Part shown: positions 36,328 to 47,164 of the stretch, one piece after another
Position numbering within the stretch: the first letter of the stretch is position 1
How the letters are laid out: each line of letters begins with the position of its first letter
Origin: Cryptomeria japonica
Lineage: Eukaryota; Streptophyta; Pinopsida; Cupressales; Cupressaceae
NCBI RefSeq assembly: GCF_030272615.1
Contig: NC_081406.1
Location: 230,322,896-230,386,895 of the forward strand
Reading direction: 5' to 3'
DNA length: 64,000 bases
Position numbers and translations under genes: made by a program
The notes under the pieces: model-generated
What the model was told of the DNA's origin: nothing
Seen by the model: only the letters and a program-made list of their open reading frames with translations
Databases searched by the model: none

Positions 36328-37136
36328 CTCCACTTATTCATTTGTAATGGTTAATAGGGAATAGTTAGTAGTTGATCAATAGTTCATAGCAGATAGTTAG
36401 AGTAGAGTAGGAAGAGAAGGCAAAGATTGTTGCCAAGACATTGTTGTAAGAAGCATGTAAACTTCATTGAAGATATGGTGAAATTCATATGTTGATTCAA
36501 CAATTTGCATGATCTCTACTTCTTATTTAATTTTCATGTTGTTTAGATGAATGGAAGAACTTTGTGCATGATCAATGGTGAAATTCGTGCATCCATACTA
36601 CTAACACCTTACTGATGTTAAAATGTCTTGCGTAGTCAACTGGATTCATCTTAGCCAAGCTTAACTTCAACTCCTTCATTGATATGCATTGCCTTGATGG
36701 TGTCTATGCTTGTAGTGGTGATTTGAAAATCATAAAGCTATCCCTAGAAGATCGCACTAGCCTTGTGCAGATGTTCATTGCATGTCAAGTAAAGCTCAAT
36801 TGAATTTCACCAAAGATTGTCCATTGCTCTTGTATTCTTAGGATTATATTAGCTTCTTCAACCCTCATCCTTTTTCCTTTTTTTCCAAATCAAGTAAAAT
36901 TCCACGCTCCAACGACATTCAAGCATTCAATGAAGTCCACCTTGTGATTCCAGCAATATCACATCAAACAATTGAGTCTATCCAAAAGCACGTCAAGACC
37001 CGACATTCGAGAACCTTGGAGTTGTCCCATTTGATCACGCAGCTTAGCATTTGGGGAGTCTTTGTCCAAGAGAGGATAGAATACTTAGTATTTTATTCTA
37101 TGTTGCATAGTGCGTAAAAACATTATCAACACTAAC

Positions 37137-38407
37137 TCTGCCACTTGAGGTGAGTCTGCCACCAACCCTCCCAGAAACTGCAGAACTTCTAGAGATACAA
37201 CAACACCAACCGTCCAACCTGATGTTGGAGAACTGTTCCTCTCTGTAACTAGAGACACACCAAGAACAACTGTCACGATTTTGAGGAAAAAATCGGCAAA
37301 CCCTCCAAACTATTGTAGATGAGCAAGATACCCGAAAATAGATTGCAAATAAGAGACTAGTGCAGATGTTTGCACAACAACTCCAGGTGCGACTAAAAAC
37401 AGACTACAACAACGTACAATTTTTGAGGAAAAAATCATAAACCCTCCCATGATTTTTTTTTTTACAGGGACAAAAAATATTTAAAAACCCACAGATAATT
37501 TTTTAGGACAATTATTAAAACCCATAGATTTTTTCAAGGGAAAAAAATATAAAAACCCATAAGAATTTTTTTCAGGTAAAAAAATATTAAAAACCGAAAC
37601 AAACATCGATGCCCATAAGCCATCTTCATGCTTTTCGAGGCACGAAAAACGAGGTACTGAGAAGATGCTAAGTGCACAAAACCTGAGGTACGAGGTTCAA
37701 TGCGCATGCACTGCTTCCAGGTGTTATAATTTTTCCCATTAAATCGCTGACTGCTTTCCAACATCAAGTTGGTCAATGATGCCATCTTGCACTTTTCCCA
37801 ATGCACGGAAAACGAAAAAATCGAGAAGAGGCACTAGCATGGAATTCAAAAAAAATTCGAATCCCAATGCAAAAACAGAGGCAGATGCAAGTACAGACTT
37901 CAAAAAAATGAAGTACGACGGGCACGAATTTCAAGAAAAAAATTCCAGTTGACCTAGAAAAATCCGAAGACAACCCAGAAATCCTTGCGAAAAACCCAAA
38001 AAGAATATGTTGTTGGAATTTGGATCGGTTGCTCGAAAATCGAGGCACCCAGAAAATTATGATGACGACCCAGTTGAGATCTCGAAAAACCCACCACGAG
38101 TCTATGCTCAGAAAATTTTTTCGACTAAATCTGGAGGGTCAAAACCCTAGCTGAAAATGCAGATTTCTGTCCAAAAATGGCAGAAAAAGAAATCTGCAGG
38201 CGGGAAAAAACGCGTCGCGTGGTTGCGTGAAATGCAGGAGAGACGGGTCACGGGAGAGGGCAGAAAATAGCCAGAAAACCCTAGTAGCTGCAGCCAAAAC
38301 GAACTGCCAAAGTAGCAATTTCGAATAAACAAAGAAATTTTTCAAAAAAAAACTGTTAAAAATTCGTGACGAATTTTTAATTAAAAAATTATTTCGAAAA
38401 TAACCAA
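37137..38407 (-). pseudogene. Copia leader and start of gag, minus strand
   Basis: Downstream of the primer site at 38408-38420 is a 5' leader of about 620 bp. The gag start follows at 37785, reading MASLTNLMLESSQRFNGKNY then NTWKQCM, the classic N-terminal pattern of plant copia gag. After about 27 residues the frame is lost, apparently by a deletion. The remaining sequence to 37137 includes a repeat of about 45 bp. Insertion of family L copy 2 cuts the element at 37132. No pol is present. Confidence 0.65.
37447..37590. repeat. Degenerate tandem repeat of about 45 bp
   Basis: Three to four units share AAAATATTTAAAAACCCA(C/T)A followed by GATTTTTTCA-like sequence. Confidence 0.7.
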
Positions 38408-38655
38408 GGCTCTGATACCATAAAACATTGCGAGACACGCAATGAATTTCAAAGAATTGATTAATTTACAGAATGAGCAAGACGCTCATAAATAATACAA
38501 GAGTATTTATAAGAATAGCAAGTTTCTAATAAGAAACTGCTGAAAAGATCGTAGAAGATCTTACTAAAATAGAATATACACTATTGAGCATTAATACTAA
38601 AATTAACATTATTTTAATATTCTAATATGCTGTCTCCACAAGAAACTCCACAACA
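38408..38655 (-). mobile_element. Copia 5' LTR and primer binding site, minus strand
   Basis: The primer site TGGTATCAGAGCC (38420 to 38408, minus) matches the tRNA-Met motif. The LTR upstream runs from TGTTGTGGAGTTTC (38655) to about 38421, roughly 235 bp, with a TATA box (TTATAAATACTC) near 38500-38512. The LTR 3' end (TGTTTTA) is not a canonical CA, so one or two bases have changed. Confidence 0.7.
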
Positions 38656-40423
38656 CTTGCTGGTTAACGCTGTCCAAACATGATACAGTCAGCTGTAGCC
38701 TCTTGTCATAGCTGTCCACTTGCTTTTCTTTGCTCAGAGAAGAAAATATAACTGCATGTTTGTTGTTGCTCATGAAAATTATCATCAATTTAAAACCAGA
38801 TTTTTGCAAAATGATCAATAGGAAACTATCCTGCACTAGTTGAGAGCACTTCAGCCATGGTAATGGATGGAAGTCTCCTCCACCATGTAATTGAAAGCTC
38901 TCCTTTGGCAGCAAGGGGAGTATGGAAGGTGCTAGAAATTTTGAGGACAATAGATCTAAAATTGGCAACCTTATTCAAAGTGACCCTTGGCTCATGTCTA
39001 ATGCAACCAATGTTCATCCCAGCTATACCAAATCTGTGCTCCTCAAACAATAAGTTCTATTCAACAATTTTTTTCTTTGGTGGCCACCTTCGAATTGTAA
39101 TATCGAGCATAAACAAAATAGACCAAATATCGTTATGGTCAAGCATCTCACCTTGAAGGAAGTTGTTATTTTAACCCAAGAGTCTTTCATTATGGCAACT
39201 GTTTGATCTCCTCCTTCAATGCCTTGAAGTCCTACCTCCTCTTGCTTGGATTTCAACTCCATGGTGAACTTTCCCATAAGATGTATCCTGGGCATGCCCA
39301 ATACTATGCTAAACCCCCTTGTGTCATAGAAGTTGCATCCCATGTATTCATCTATTATGTTGGCTAGCTGCTGTGCACACTTGTTCCCCCTATGTGATGA
39401 AAGACCCCAACCACCTATTTGAGCTTCATGACTATATTCTTGAGCCACAATGTGATCCATAATGCAATTCAGCTGGAGAGATCATAACACCCGTGAGTCA
39501 CTTGGAATCTCATCCAATTCATTACTAGGATGGTTAGAGCTTTTCCACTAACGTTTCCATGCAAGGGAATCCTTTCCAAACTCTTCAATCTATTGCTGTC
39601 TGTGATAGAAAATATCAAAGCCCGCATTACAGAAATAATGTAACAGCTGCAGGTACCCCACCAAACGTAGAAGCAGTGGACAGCCAAACACAGAATAAAA
39701 ACTCTCCATTGGAGGTTGCCAATTGAAAATTACTTTTACCCATGGCTGGAAACCCTTGCAAAACCACTTGTGTGAATGCCAATGGAGTAGGGTGGTGGCG
39801 GCTAACAATGACAGTAGTGTTAGGAACTTAGGACTGGAAATTAGCTGTATCTTTTACAGCTGTCCTGAGAATACTTCCACTGTCATATGAGGATAGCACA
39901 TTGCTCAACCTCCTCGTTCTTTGATGGCAATCTTCTCAATAGATACACCAATTTGGACCCGTCTAATCACACTTTTGAATTACTGCCCTTGCATTGATGA
40001 GAATTCCTCTTATCGCTATACCAAGGACTACCATATTCATGAAATTAGCCAGTGTACTAGTGTATAGGACTGGAATCAACAATCCAAAGTCTGAAAATAT
40101 TAGGGTCAGCAACATAAATGGGTACAGCAGTCAGTAATTAGTAATATCGACAATTCGGAAGCTGGTAATAACTGAATAGTGACTGAAATTCCCCCCACAA
40201 ATAGCTTCACACTTTTAAAACCCTTCAAAATCAGCAACCTTGTGATGTAACATTGGAATATACTTGTTCATCTTCTAATAGTGAGTTGTAATGGCTGAAC
40301 ATATAGAGAACAACAGATCTAAAGTTGGAAACCATTTTCATAGTGGCCTTTGGTTTATGTATCTAGCAGTCAACACTTGTTCCTATCATGCTTAGTTGGT
40401 GATTTTTAACAAAAAATTCCTAT
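38656..40423. other. Unidentified decayed sequence with an internal duplication
   Basis: No family was recognised. Minus-strand frames at 39023-39460 and 39469-39808 have fairly normal residue composition but no known motif. A segment of about 120 bp at 38940-39065 recurs diverged at 40308-40423 (for example AATAGATCTAAAATTGGCAA against AACAGATCTAAAGTTGGAAA). On the minus strand both copies give similar peptides, including VANFRSIVLK and VSNFRSVVLY. That suggests a decayed gene or element with two related segments. Confidence 0.35.
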
Positions 40424-41369
40424 TTGGCAAATATGTTTTATAATACCTCGAACATAGAATAAAGTATTGAATACTCTAACCTCTCTTGAACAAAATCTTC
40501 CCAAATGCTGAGTGAAAGGATCATTGAGATGACTCCAAGGTTTATATTGTCAGGTCTTGATGTGTGGATAGCTTCAATGGTTGATGCAATTCTTGGTAAT
40601 CCAAAGGGACTTACGTAGTTGTTCTTATGAGATAATCTTTCAAACGCAAGGCATGCTCTATGAGTCTAATTTGTATTTTCAAATGATATGCAATGAGGCT
40701 CTTGGATTACTACTACTAATGATTGTTTGATAAAAAGTGCAAAAGGATTAAGGGTTTGAGGAATGCTAAACAACTAGGCTTTGCTTTGATATACAAAGAA
40801 CAACTCCACAAAGCTAGTGCAATCTTCTAAGGTAAGCAATTGATATTCAAATTACAACCAACGACATAGACACCATCAATGTGATGCATATCAATGGGCG
40901 AGTAGCAAAGTATTTGGCAATCAGCAAAATACCAGTAGTATGAACATACAAATTTCTCCATAAATCATGCACAATGATCTTTCTTTCATTTAAAATACTT
41001 GAAGCAAATCTATTCTATCTTTAAAAGGATGGAGAAACACACAAATACTCCAAGAAGTCACCAACACTTCAATGATTTTATTATCTCTGGCAGCATCAAA
41101 GCAACAATTCTTCAAAATCTCTCATTAGTTATAAATGAAATGTCTTGAGCTTATATAGAGCTCTTAATATAGATGAATGGCCAAGATCAATTTAAAATCA
41201 AGGGCCAAGATTATGCCACCTAAACTCTAATTAGGGTTTGTTACAACAAAATGCCTCATTATTGCATTTCATTAAATATTTTCCAATAAGAAAGAAACAA
41301 CTTTCTTTGCACAAACAATGAGGATGAATCCTCCAATGAGAAAATTCAATGCCACATAGGATCATAACA
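40424..41369 (-). mobile_element. Family L LTR 3' part next to ORF A
   Basis: On the minus strand this carries the telo-box palindrome (41239-41222, one mismatch), TATATAA (41157-41151) and the shared region through CAAGACCTGACA to the end near 40424. It matches family L copies from about 240 bp upstream of the TATA to the terminus. The upstream U3 of copies 1-3 is absent, replaced by ORF A. A possible LTR start, TGTTATGATCC at 41369, overlaps the ORF A stop. If real, this is a short LTR variant of 946 bp. Confidence 0.65.
41151..41239 (-). promoter_or_regulatory. Family L promoter downstream of ORF A
   Basis: The palindrome AAACCCTAATTAGAGTTT (minus, 41239-41222) is followed 65 bp later by TATATAA. 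Spacing equals that in copies 1 and 3. Confidence 0.7.
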
Positions 41370-44300
41370 AACTTTCATCTAGAATTTTGTTCCCCTTATC
41401 TCTTTCTCTACAAGCAAATTCAATGAATCTAGACATGATGCAATCAAGCTCATCCATTGGGACACTTGGCTTGATCTTCAATTGATTCTCCATGTAATCT
41501 AACTTGGCTAAGGATGATACGAAAATCTTCTCCCACTCAGACCCCAAGTCTTGGATATTGCTTGCAAGTGTCTTGAATGACTGATTATCCTCCAGTTGCT
41601 TTTCTGAAATTGATTTGGTTGTCTGAAGAAGATACATCTTACTCTTTCCTGTCAATTTGTCAACAATCACGTCTACCTCTTCCTTCATCTCTTTTCCAAT
41701 TATTGTTTCAGCTGCTGCTACGATTCTATCATTTATCACCTTGATCATGTCTTCAACTTGAGTGCAACCCTTGTTGATACTTTCAAACATGTCGCTTCTC
41801 ATTCTAAGTGTGGAATACCATCTGTAGAAGTCACGTGACTGCCCATCTTTCACCACTCCAGCATTCATCAAAGTTTGCTTGGGGATATCCATCAATATTT
41901 GCAGCCTTGGAATGGTTAACTCTTTAGTGTGACTAAAGACATCATAGGAAGTAGTGAGTGCTTGGATCCTATCAAGGATAGCTGAAACTCTCTCAAATAT
42001 GTGTGCTAACTCTCCCACAAACTCATTTGCCTTGGTGAAGGCATTATCAATCCAACTCTTCACCACGTGAGAGGTAGTTCTCATTTTTGCAAAGTCCTCA
42101 ATTGAATCTGGTGGAAACAATGATGGAGGAATGCATGAGGGGTCAGCTTGTCTTATTGGATTCTTGAGTTGTTGGATATAGTTCCTCGAAACATTCAATT
42201 CTTTTTCCAGCTTCCTCTTATCTTCTTGTAAAGCTTCAGTCTATCCTAGATTGTCTTCTTTGACTCACTTAGCTCTTCCATCTCTTGTTCAATAGTAGTA
42301 GGACCTAGCTCAATAGTTGTTAAGTCATAGTCATCAGTTGTGATCTGATCCTCTGGCTTGTCCACTCTTGGAGTAGCTATGTGTACAGTCCGGGACCCTA
42401 TATTATCTCTTGTAATCTTAGAGAGCTTAGTAGCTTTCTTCTTCTTAATTATCTAACCAAACCTTTCCAAGAAGCTATCTAAGTCATCTGTTGTCTTTTC
42501 TTCTGCTACTATCATTTCCCTAGTCACTCTTTCTCTAAGCCATGCTGGGATAGTGGATTGTTCCCTCTCTGCTACCAATTCCTTTGATTGCTGATCTTCT
42601 TGGGGTGGAGAGTTTCTTTCCTCATTGTCATCTTCATCCATGATCTCAACATACTCATCCCTTGTGGCTGTGTTATCTACAACTTGCTCTTGCACTGCTA
42701 GAGGATCTTGTGTTTGAGGTTGCTTTTCCTTATCCATTCTTTCACCTCGATTGTCTTGTACAGTATATTCCAAGGACTCATTCATGCCTTGATGTACGCC
42801 TCTCTTGAGTGATTGACCTTCATTGATGGATACTCTTTTAATTGTGACCTCATGTATGGATGAGGTGCTGGTGGAAGGATGACTTGAACTTGTCTTCTGC
42901 CTCTTTTGTCTTGATCTTTCTTTCTGACTCTCTTTCCTCTTAGAACCTTTAGGTTGAGATGTCTGGGTGGCTTTATCACTCCTGCTTATGCTCTCAATTT
43001 CTTCATAAGACGTCTCCAAATCTCCCATTATATCATATGTTAATTGAACATTCTGACTCAACTTGTTGGTTTGAGTATCTACCCACCTTCGTGTGTTGGC
43101 CATGACAGGGTTCATTAGCTCTTCTAGTTCTGTGATCTCAATGTCAGTCCAATCAACTTGTATCTCTTTGTCTCTTTCTTGCTCATAGGCACGTTGGAGG
43201 TGCCTTCCACCATCTTGCACTTGATCAGGGATAGGGAATACTCTACAAGTCCTTATGATCTCAATAGGTAGCCTGGAGAACATCATCCTCCTGACCTCAA
43301 AGTCATCCTTGGCATTCATCCAATAATCCTCAAGGTGTGGCCTGTGCTTGTGCCTACTTCCATTGATCCTCCTTATGTTATCATATGGATTAAAGTTGTT
43401 ATGTGGAGGATAGATGACAAGGGGATAGAACTTCATCTCCTCTTTTGACTTCTCGGCTGTTTGTATTGACAGACACACTTCCTCTGATTGCTCAATTGAG
43501 ATGGGTAAGGAAATTCTAGCTTTGTCTATTCTTTTGAATCTTGTCGTAGGTGACCAATTGCCTTAAGAGTTTTAGCAATACCATCTTATTTGTAAGATAC
43601 CTTGGAAGTTTATATGGTGGTGATGAGCATCCTTGAATTCTTATGTTGGTGAACTTGGGATATTGGATGAACTAGGCTCCGTACTTCTTCACTAATTCCT
43701 TCGCTTGCAGGGATAGTTTCTAATGGATGCCACCTTGCAATGTCTTGACTATTTGCATGGAGAATGCATCATTCACTCTCTTGAAGTGTACCTTGTTGTG
43801 GAAGTGTAGCTGTGTATAGCACTCACACACCCTTGTCTCTTGCATGTGAGTAGACTATGTAGGAACTCATGTAGAATTGCTTGGTGTGCTCTAGCTTGCT
43901 CAATTGTTGATCAATGTTATCGCTTATGATCCTCGCCCAATTCACCATCTCTTGTTCTGTTGTGACTGCTTCCACATAGTAAAACACCCAAGTCTCAAAA
44001 TAAGAGGCCTGAGGACTCCCCATGATTCAGTTGAGCAATGCGATCAAGTTGCCATACTCCTTGAAGTCCACTTAGAGCTTATTAGACATCTTGGAAGGAT
44101 GAGACCTAGCCTTTGATATCCAATATTTGTTGATGATGCCAAAGCATTTCTTAGGGTCGTCATCATACATCATTTGTGCTCCTTCCTTATTCTTGTATAT
44201 CATGTTCTTATGATTAAGTATGTTGAATGCTTCACTGATGGCGGCCTCTGATAGGTAAGCTAGGACCTTGCCATCAGGTGCCATTATTTGTCTTGTGTCA

Positions 44301-44581
44301 GCATTTTAATGCTTGGCACATTCCACTATTAGCTCGTTGCATTGGATAGATGGAGCAAAGCCAATTGCTTGCACAATTCCATTCTCAAGCATCTTCTTTG
44401 ATACTTTGTTGGGTTTGCTCTCGTAGAGAGGTCCTTAGAACTTCTTCATGTCGAACTTGCGTAGGTTGGTATCTCCAATGTTAGCCCATACCGACATGAT
44501 CCTTGACTCCGGTAGCACTCCTTTTGAATCCTCCTTGATGAGAGTTTGCCTTGAAACCCCTCAGGTCTTTGGGGCTGCCAT
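41362..44581 (-). pseudogene. ORF A: unknown element protein, about 1,070 codons, decayed
   Basis: I do not recognise this protein. From ATG at 44581 the minus strand stays in one frame to about 43823, with several in-frame stops. It continues, after frameshifts, through a 341-codon open stretch (43478-42453) and a 278-codon stretch (42198-41362). The N-terminal part is globular (APDGKVLAYLSEAAISEAFN; WARIISDNIDQQLSKLEHTK). The middle begins FYPLVIYPPHNNFNPYDNI and passes into a charged, disordered region with nuclear-signal-like SRQKRQKTSS and KKKKATKLSK. The C-terminal 280 residues are largely helical, with coiled-coil-like stretches. There is no CCHC knuckle, protease, RT or integrase. The stop at 41362 is about 205 bp from the family L TATA box. 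Length, order and features match ORF B (9943-13341), with faint residue similarity. Confidence 0.65.
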
Positions 44582-45238
44582 CATTCACCCATGAGAGTTG
44601 TCTAAATTAGGGTTTTGAAATGGAAATTAAGGTGTAAAGGCATAGAAATCCATAGTGAAGACAGCAATTCAGCCTTAGAAAACTTGAAAATCAATATAAA
44701 ACCTAATGAATTGTTATAGCTTTAGCTTCAATTCAAACCCTAACTCTCTTTAGACTGATATTTACTCCAAAAAATGATCATTTAAATGCAAGAACAGTGA
44801 GTTAAGAGCAGAATTCATCAATTTAAGGGCTTGAAAATGAATGAACATGAAGGAATTTTACAATTCAAAACTCCGTAACACTGATTTGAGTCTGTGCCTA
44901 CCTACAGTTAGGGCTAATTTTTAATAAAATGCTTCAAAATCACAAAAATCAGACCTTCGTAAGCCCTGCCTGATAATTAAATAATGCTTATGCTAAAAAA
45001 TAGTCTTTAATAATGCTCATCAACACCTGAGGATGATGCAACTCACTTGATCATCACCTTCAATGACTCCCAGCTGTGAATTTTTTGCACCCAAAGACTA
45101 GTTGGAGTCACCATCAGTAGGTTGTGGATTTCCATGAGTCGTGGATTTTGGTGACTCAAGGATAATCTCAATGACTTGCATTTCAAGTTGATTTCTTCAT
45201 TCCTTGCTCAAGTTGATCATTACAGTGTCTTTGCTTGC
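44582..45238 (-). other. Leader-like stretch upstream of ORF A
   Basis: AT-rich on the minus strand between the inverted terminus at 45358 and the ORF A start. No primer binding site was recognised and no frame is convincing. Confidence 0.4.
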
Positions 45239-45358
45239 AACCTTGGAGTCATCTCAAGTTATCCTTTCACTCAGCATTTGGGAAGATTTTGTTCAAGAGA
45301 GGATAGAGTATTCAGTACTTTATTTTGTGTTTGAGGTGTCATAAAACACACATCAACA
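45239..45358. repeat. Inverted copy of the family L terminus
   Basis: Reading leftward from 45358 on the minus strand, TGTTGATGTGTGTTTTATGA and the next 100 bases closely match the plus strand from 40424 rightward. Shared words include CCTCTCTTGAACAAAATCTT, CCCAAATGCTGAGTGAAAGG and GATGACTCCAAGG. The two are closer to each other than to copies 1-3. They bracket ORF A as an inverted pair of about 115 bp. Flanking pentamers (CCTAT and GTAAC) do not match. Confidence 0.8.
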
Positions 45359-46699
45359 GTAACCACCTTAGGAAAGTGATATTGAGTACATCTAAGACAA
45401 ACCAGACATTAGCATAATGAAGAATTTTTCCTAATGATATATCCTTGGTTTCCATAGTTATCTCTTCAAGAGGATGTAGCCATTGGAAGACCAATTTTGT
45501 TTTGGTTCTCTCTATATCCATGATATAAAAATCTTTACATACCTTGTGTCCTTTCAATTTAATAGCAAGTAGTTGTGTCTTCATGATGCGAGGAATAGTG
45601 AGGCCACTATGGAATACCACATCTTATGTGTAGATTGGATCCACAAACACCACACCATTCTTAAAATCTTGAATGTCAGAATGACCTTTATTTTACTTAC
45701 CCTCATCTAGCATCAAACATCCCAAGGTAACTATCTACACTTGGTCTTCAAGTGTGGTGAAGTGACAACTTGGTGAATGATTCCATTGTCCTTCAGTGTT
45801 CATGTTGGCCTCTACTAGACTTGTAATGTGCAAAGCCAGAAATCCCGTTCTCATGGTTACAAAGTAACCTATCGATGAGCTCATTGATCTTTGAGCAAAG
45901 GTGTTCAAACGTTTCTTGCTCAACCTCTATGTAGTTGGTGTCTATCATCATCGAGTTTTCTTCCCTCATGTCAGCAAATGCCCAAGAGGCAAAAGAGCTG
46001 GAAATTGTGTGGCCCGTTTTGGGCACCTCCCTATCATATTGCAGACCTTCATCGATTAGTCTACTAGTTTGTGAGATCTCATCAAGGGAATTTCTCAACA
46101 TGTCAGTCCCAAAATATAAATCACCACATACCTTGCACTTGCTTATGGTCAAATTGAACTACTGTTCTATCTATGTATAAGGGATGGAAAATCTACAGCC
46201 AATAGTGAGAGTAGCTCCAATAAAGACATAGTCACTTGGGTCCCATACCCTTATATGTGAATGTCCTTGGACTTGAAGAAAGGGATCCTTATGCCCCAAT
46301 CTATAGGATATAACCTTCATCTCTCCAATATCGATAGGGTTTTCATGATAAACTTGCAATTCTTCCTCTTGGGGATCAACCTTAGTCAAATCATTCTTCA
46401 CAATAACTCTTATCTTGCAAATCGTCATCATATGGTCCAATCATTTCCATACATTCCAAATCATCATTACATGGTTCAATTACTTCCATACCAAAAAATT
46501 GGGTGAATGTTTCTTGGACATTATCTACTATTATTGATACATCTTCAATACACAATATCGGTTCTTTGTGAGCGTAGATGCTTTGTTGATCTTGGTCCTT
46601 AATACCTTCTATCTTTGAGGTACCCTCAACTTCATTTTGTACAATGGACTCCGTGGGTTCTGATATAAAGAATGGTTGAGTCTCAATGTCTTGTAGATG
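45359..46699 (-). pseudogene. Unidentified decayed reading frames
   Basis: Minus-strand stretches at 46705-46391, 46440-46171, 46152-45793 and 45620-45359 look protein-like. The 46440 and 46152 pieces share one frame with stops between them. Examples are SKCKVCGDLYFGTDMLRNSL and KVCKDFYIMDIERTKTKLVF. No family is recognised. A decayed retroelement protein is likeliest because the region is cut by the family L terminus on the left and the gypsy 5' LTR on the right. Confidence 0.4.
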
Positions 46700-47045
46700 T
46701 GTCATGCCCCATCAACTAGATATTTGTATAGGGAAAGACGTAACAAAAGATGAATATAAGAAGATAGGATAAGGAAGAGAGAAGAGATAGAACATAGATA
46801 ATAGAAGAGATGTATATATGATCAATGATGCAATAGGAGATATAAGGACAAGATACTGGAGTACCATTTGTATTATGATATTTCTTATGGATGTTCTACG
46901 CTTTAATATTTTGTCAACTAGTTAGTACATTGTTTGGATTAACTCCTTACTCCCTTTGTATAACCGAGTTTGGGGTGTAAATACAACACAAGAATTACTT
47001 GGGGCTCAAAACTTAGGTTTGTGTTCCCCATTTTTCTTGCTAACA
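46700..47045 (+). mobile_element. 5' LTR of the Ty3/gypsy element
   Basis: It starts TGTCATGCCCCATCAAC and ends CTTGCTAACA, 346 bp. The first 130 bp match 59090-59228 at the far end of the element (ATATTTGTATAG, AAAAGATGAATATAAGAA and GATAGGATAAGGAAGA are shared). A primer-site-like sequence follows at once. The LTR, primer site and downstream gag-pol in the same orientation make this the left end of one element spanning 46.7-59.2 kb. Confidence 0.8.
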
Positions 47046-47066
47046 TTGGTTCCATTGTCAAGACCC
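47046..47066 (+). other. Gypsy primer binding site region
   Basis: TTGGTTCCATTGTCAAGACC directly after the LTR resembles the TTGGCGCCGTTGCCGGGGA-type site of plant gypsy elements, which pairs with a tRNA 3' end. Several C-to-T-type differences fit decay. Confidence 0.55.
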
Positions 47067-47164
47067 TAGTTAGGTTGTATAAAGGACAACAATGGTATAC
47101 TCAAATTTTAAAATTCTAAGCTGGATAAAAAAGGAGGAGAAAGGATAAAAGTTTTCTTATAAAC

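Larger units (their letters stand above)
33705..37131 (+). mobile_element. Family L solo LTR, copy 2 (3.43 kb including a nested LTR)
   Basis: It starts TATTGTGACGTTTTCACAC (second base G to A) and ends ATTATCAACA, flanked by CTACC (33700-33704) and CTAAC (37132-37136), which agree at four of five bases. It shares the terminal hairpins, promoter and 3' part with copies 1 and 3. A 912-bp solo LTR is inserted at 34253-35164. Removing it leaves about 2.5 kb. It sits inside a minus-strand copia 5' region (37137-38655). Confidence 0.88.

Noticed and set aside
40424-45358. Simple TIR DNA transposon with ORF A as transposase
   Set aside because: Flanking bases (CCTAT, GTAAC) are not duplicated, the right part is an LTR promoter, and ORF A lacks a visible DDE or BED motif. 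It is kept only as one alternative.
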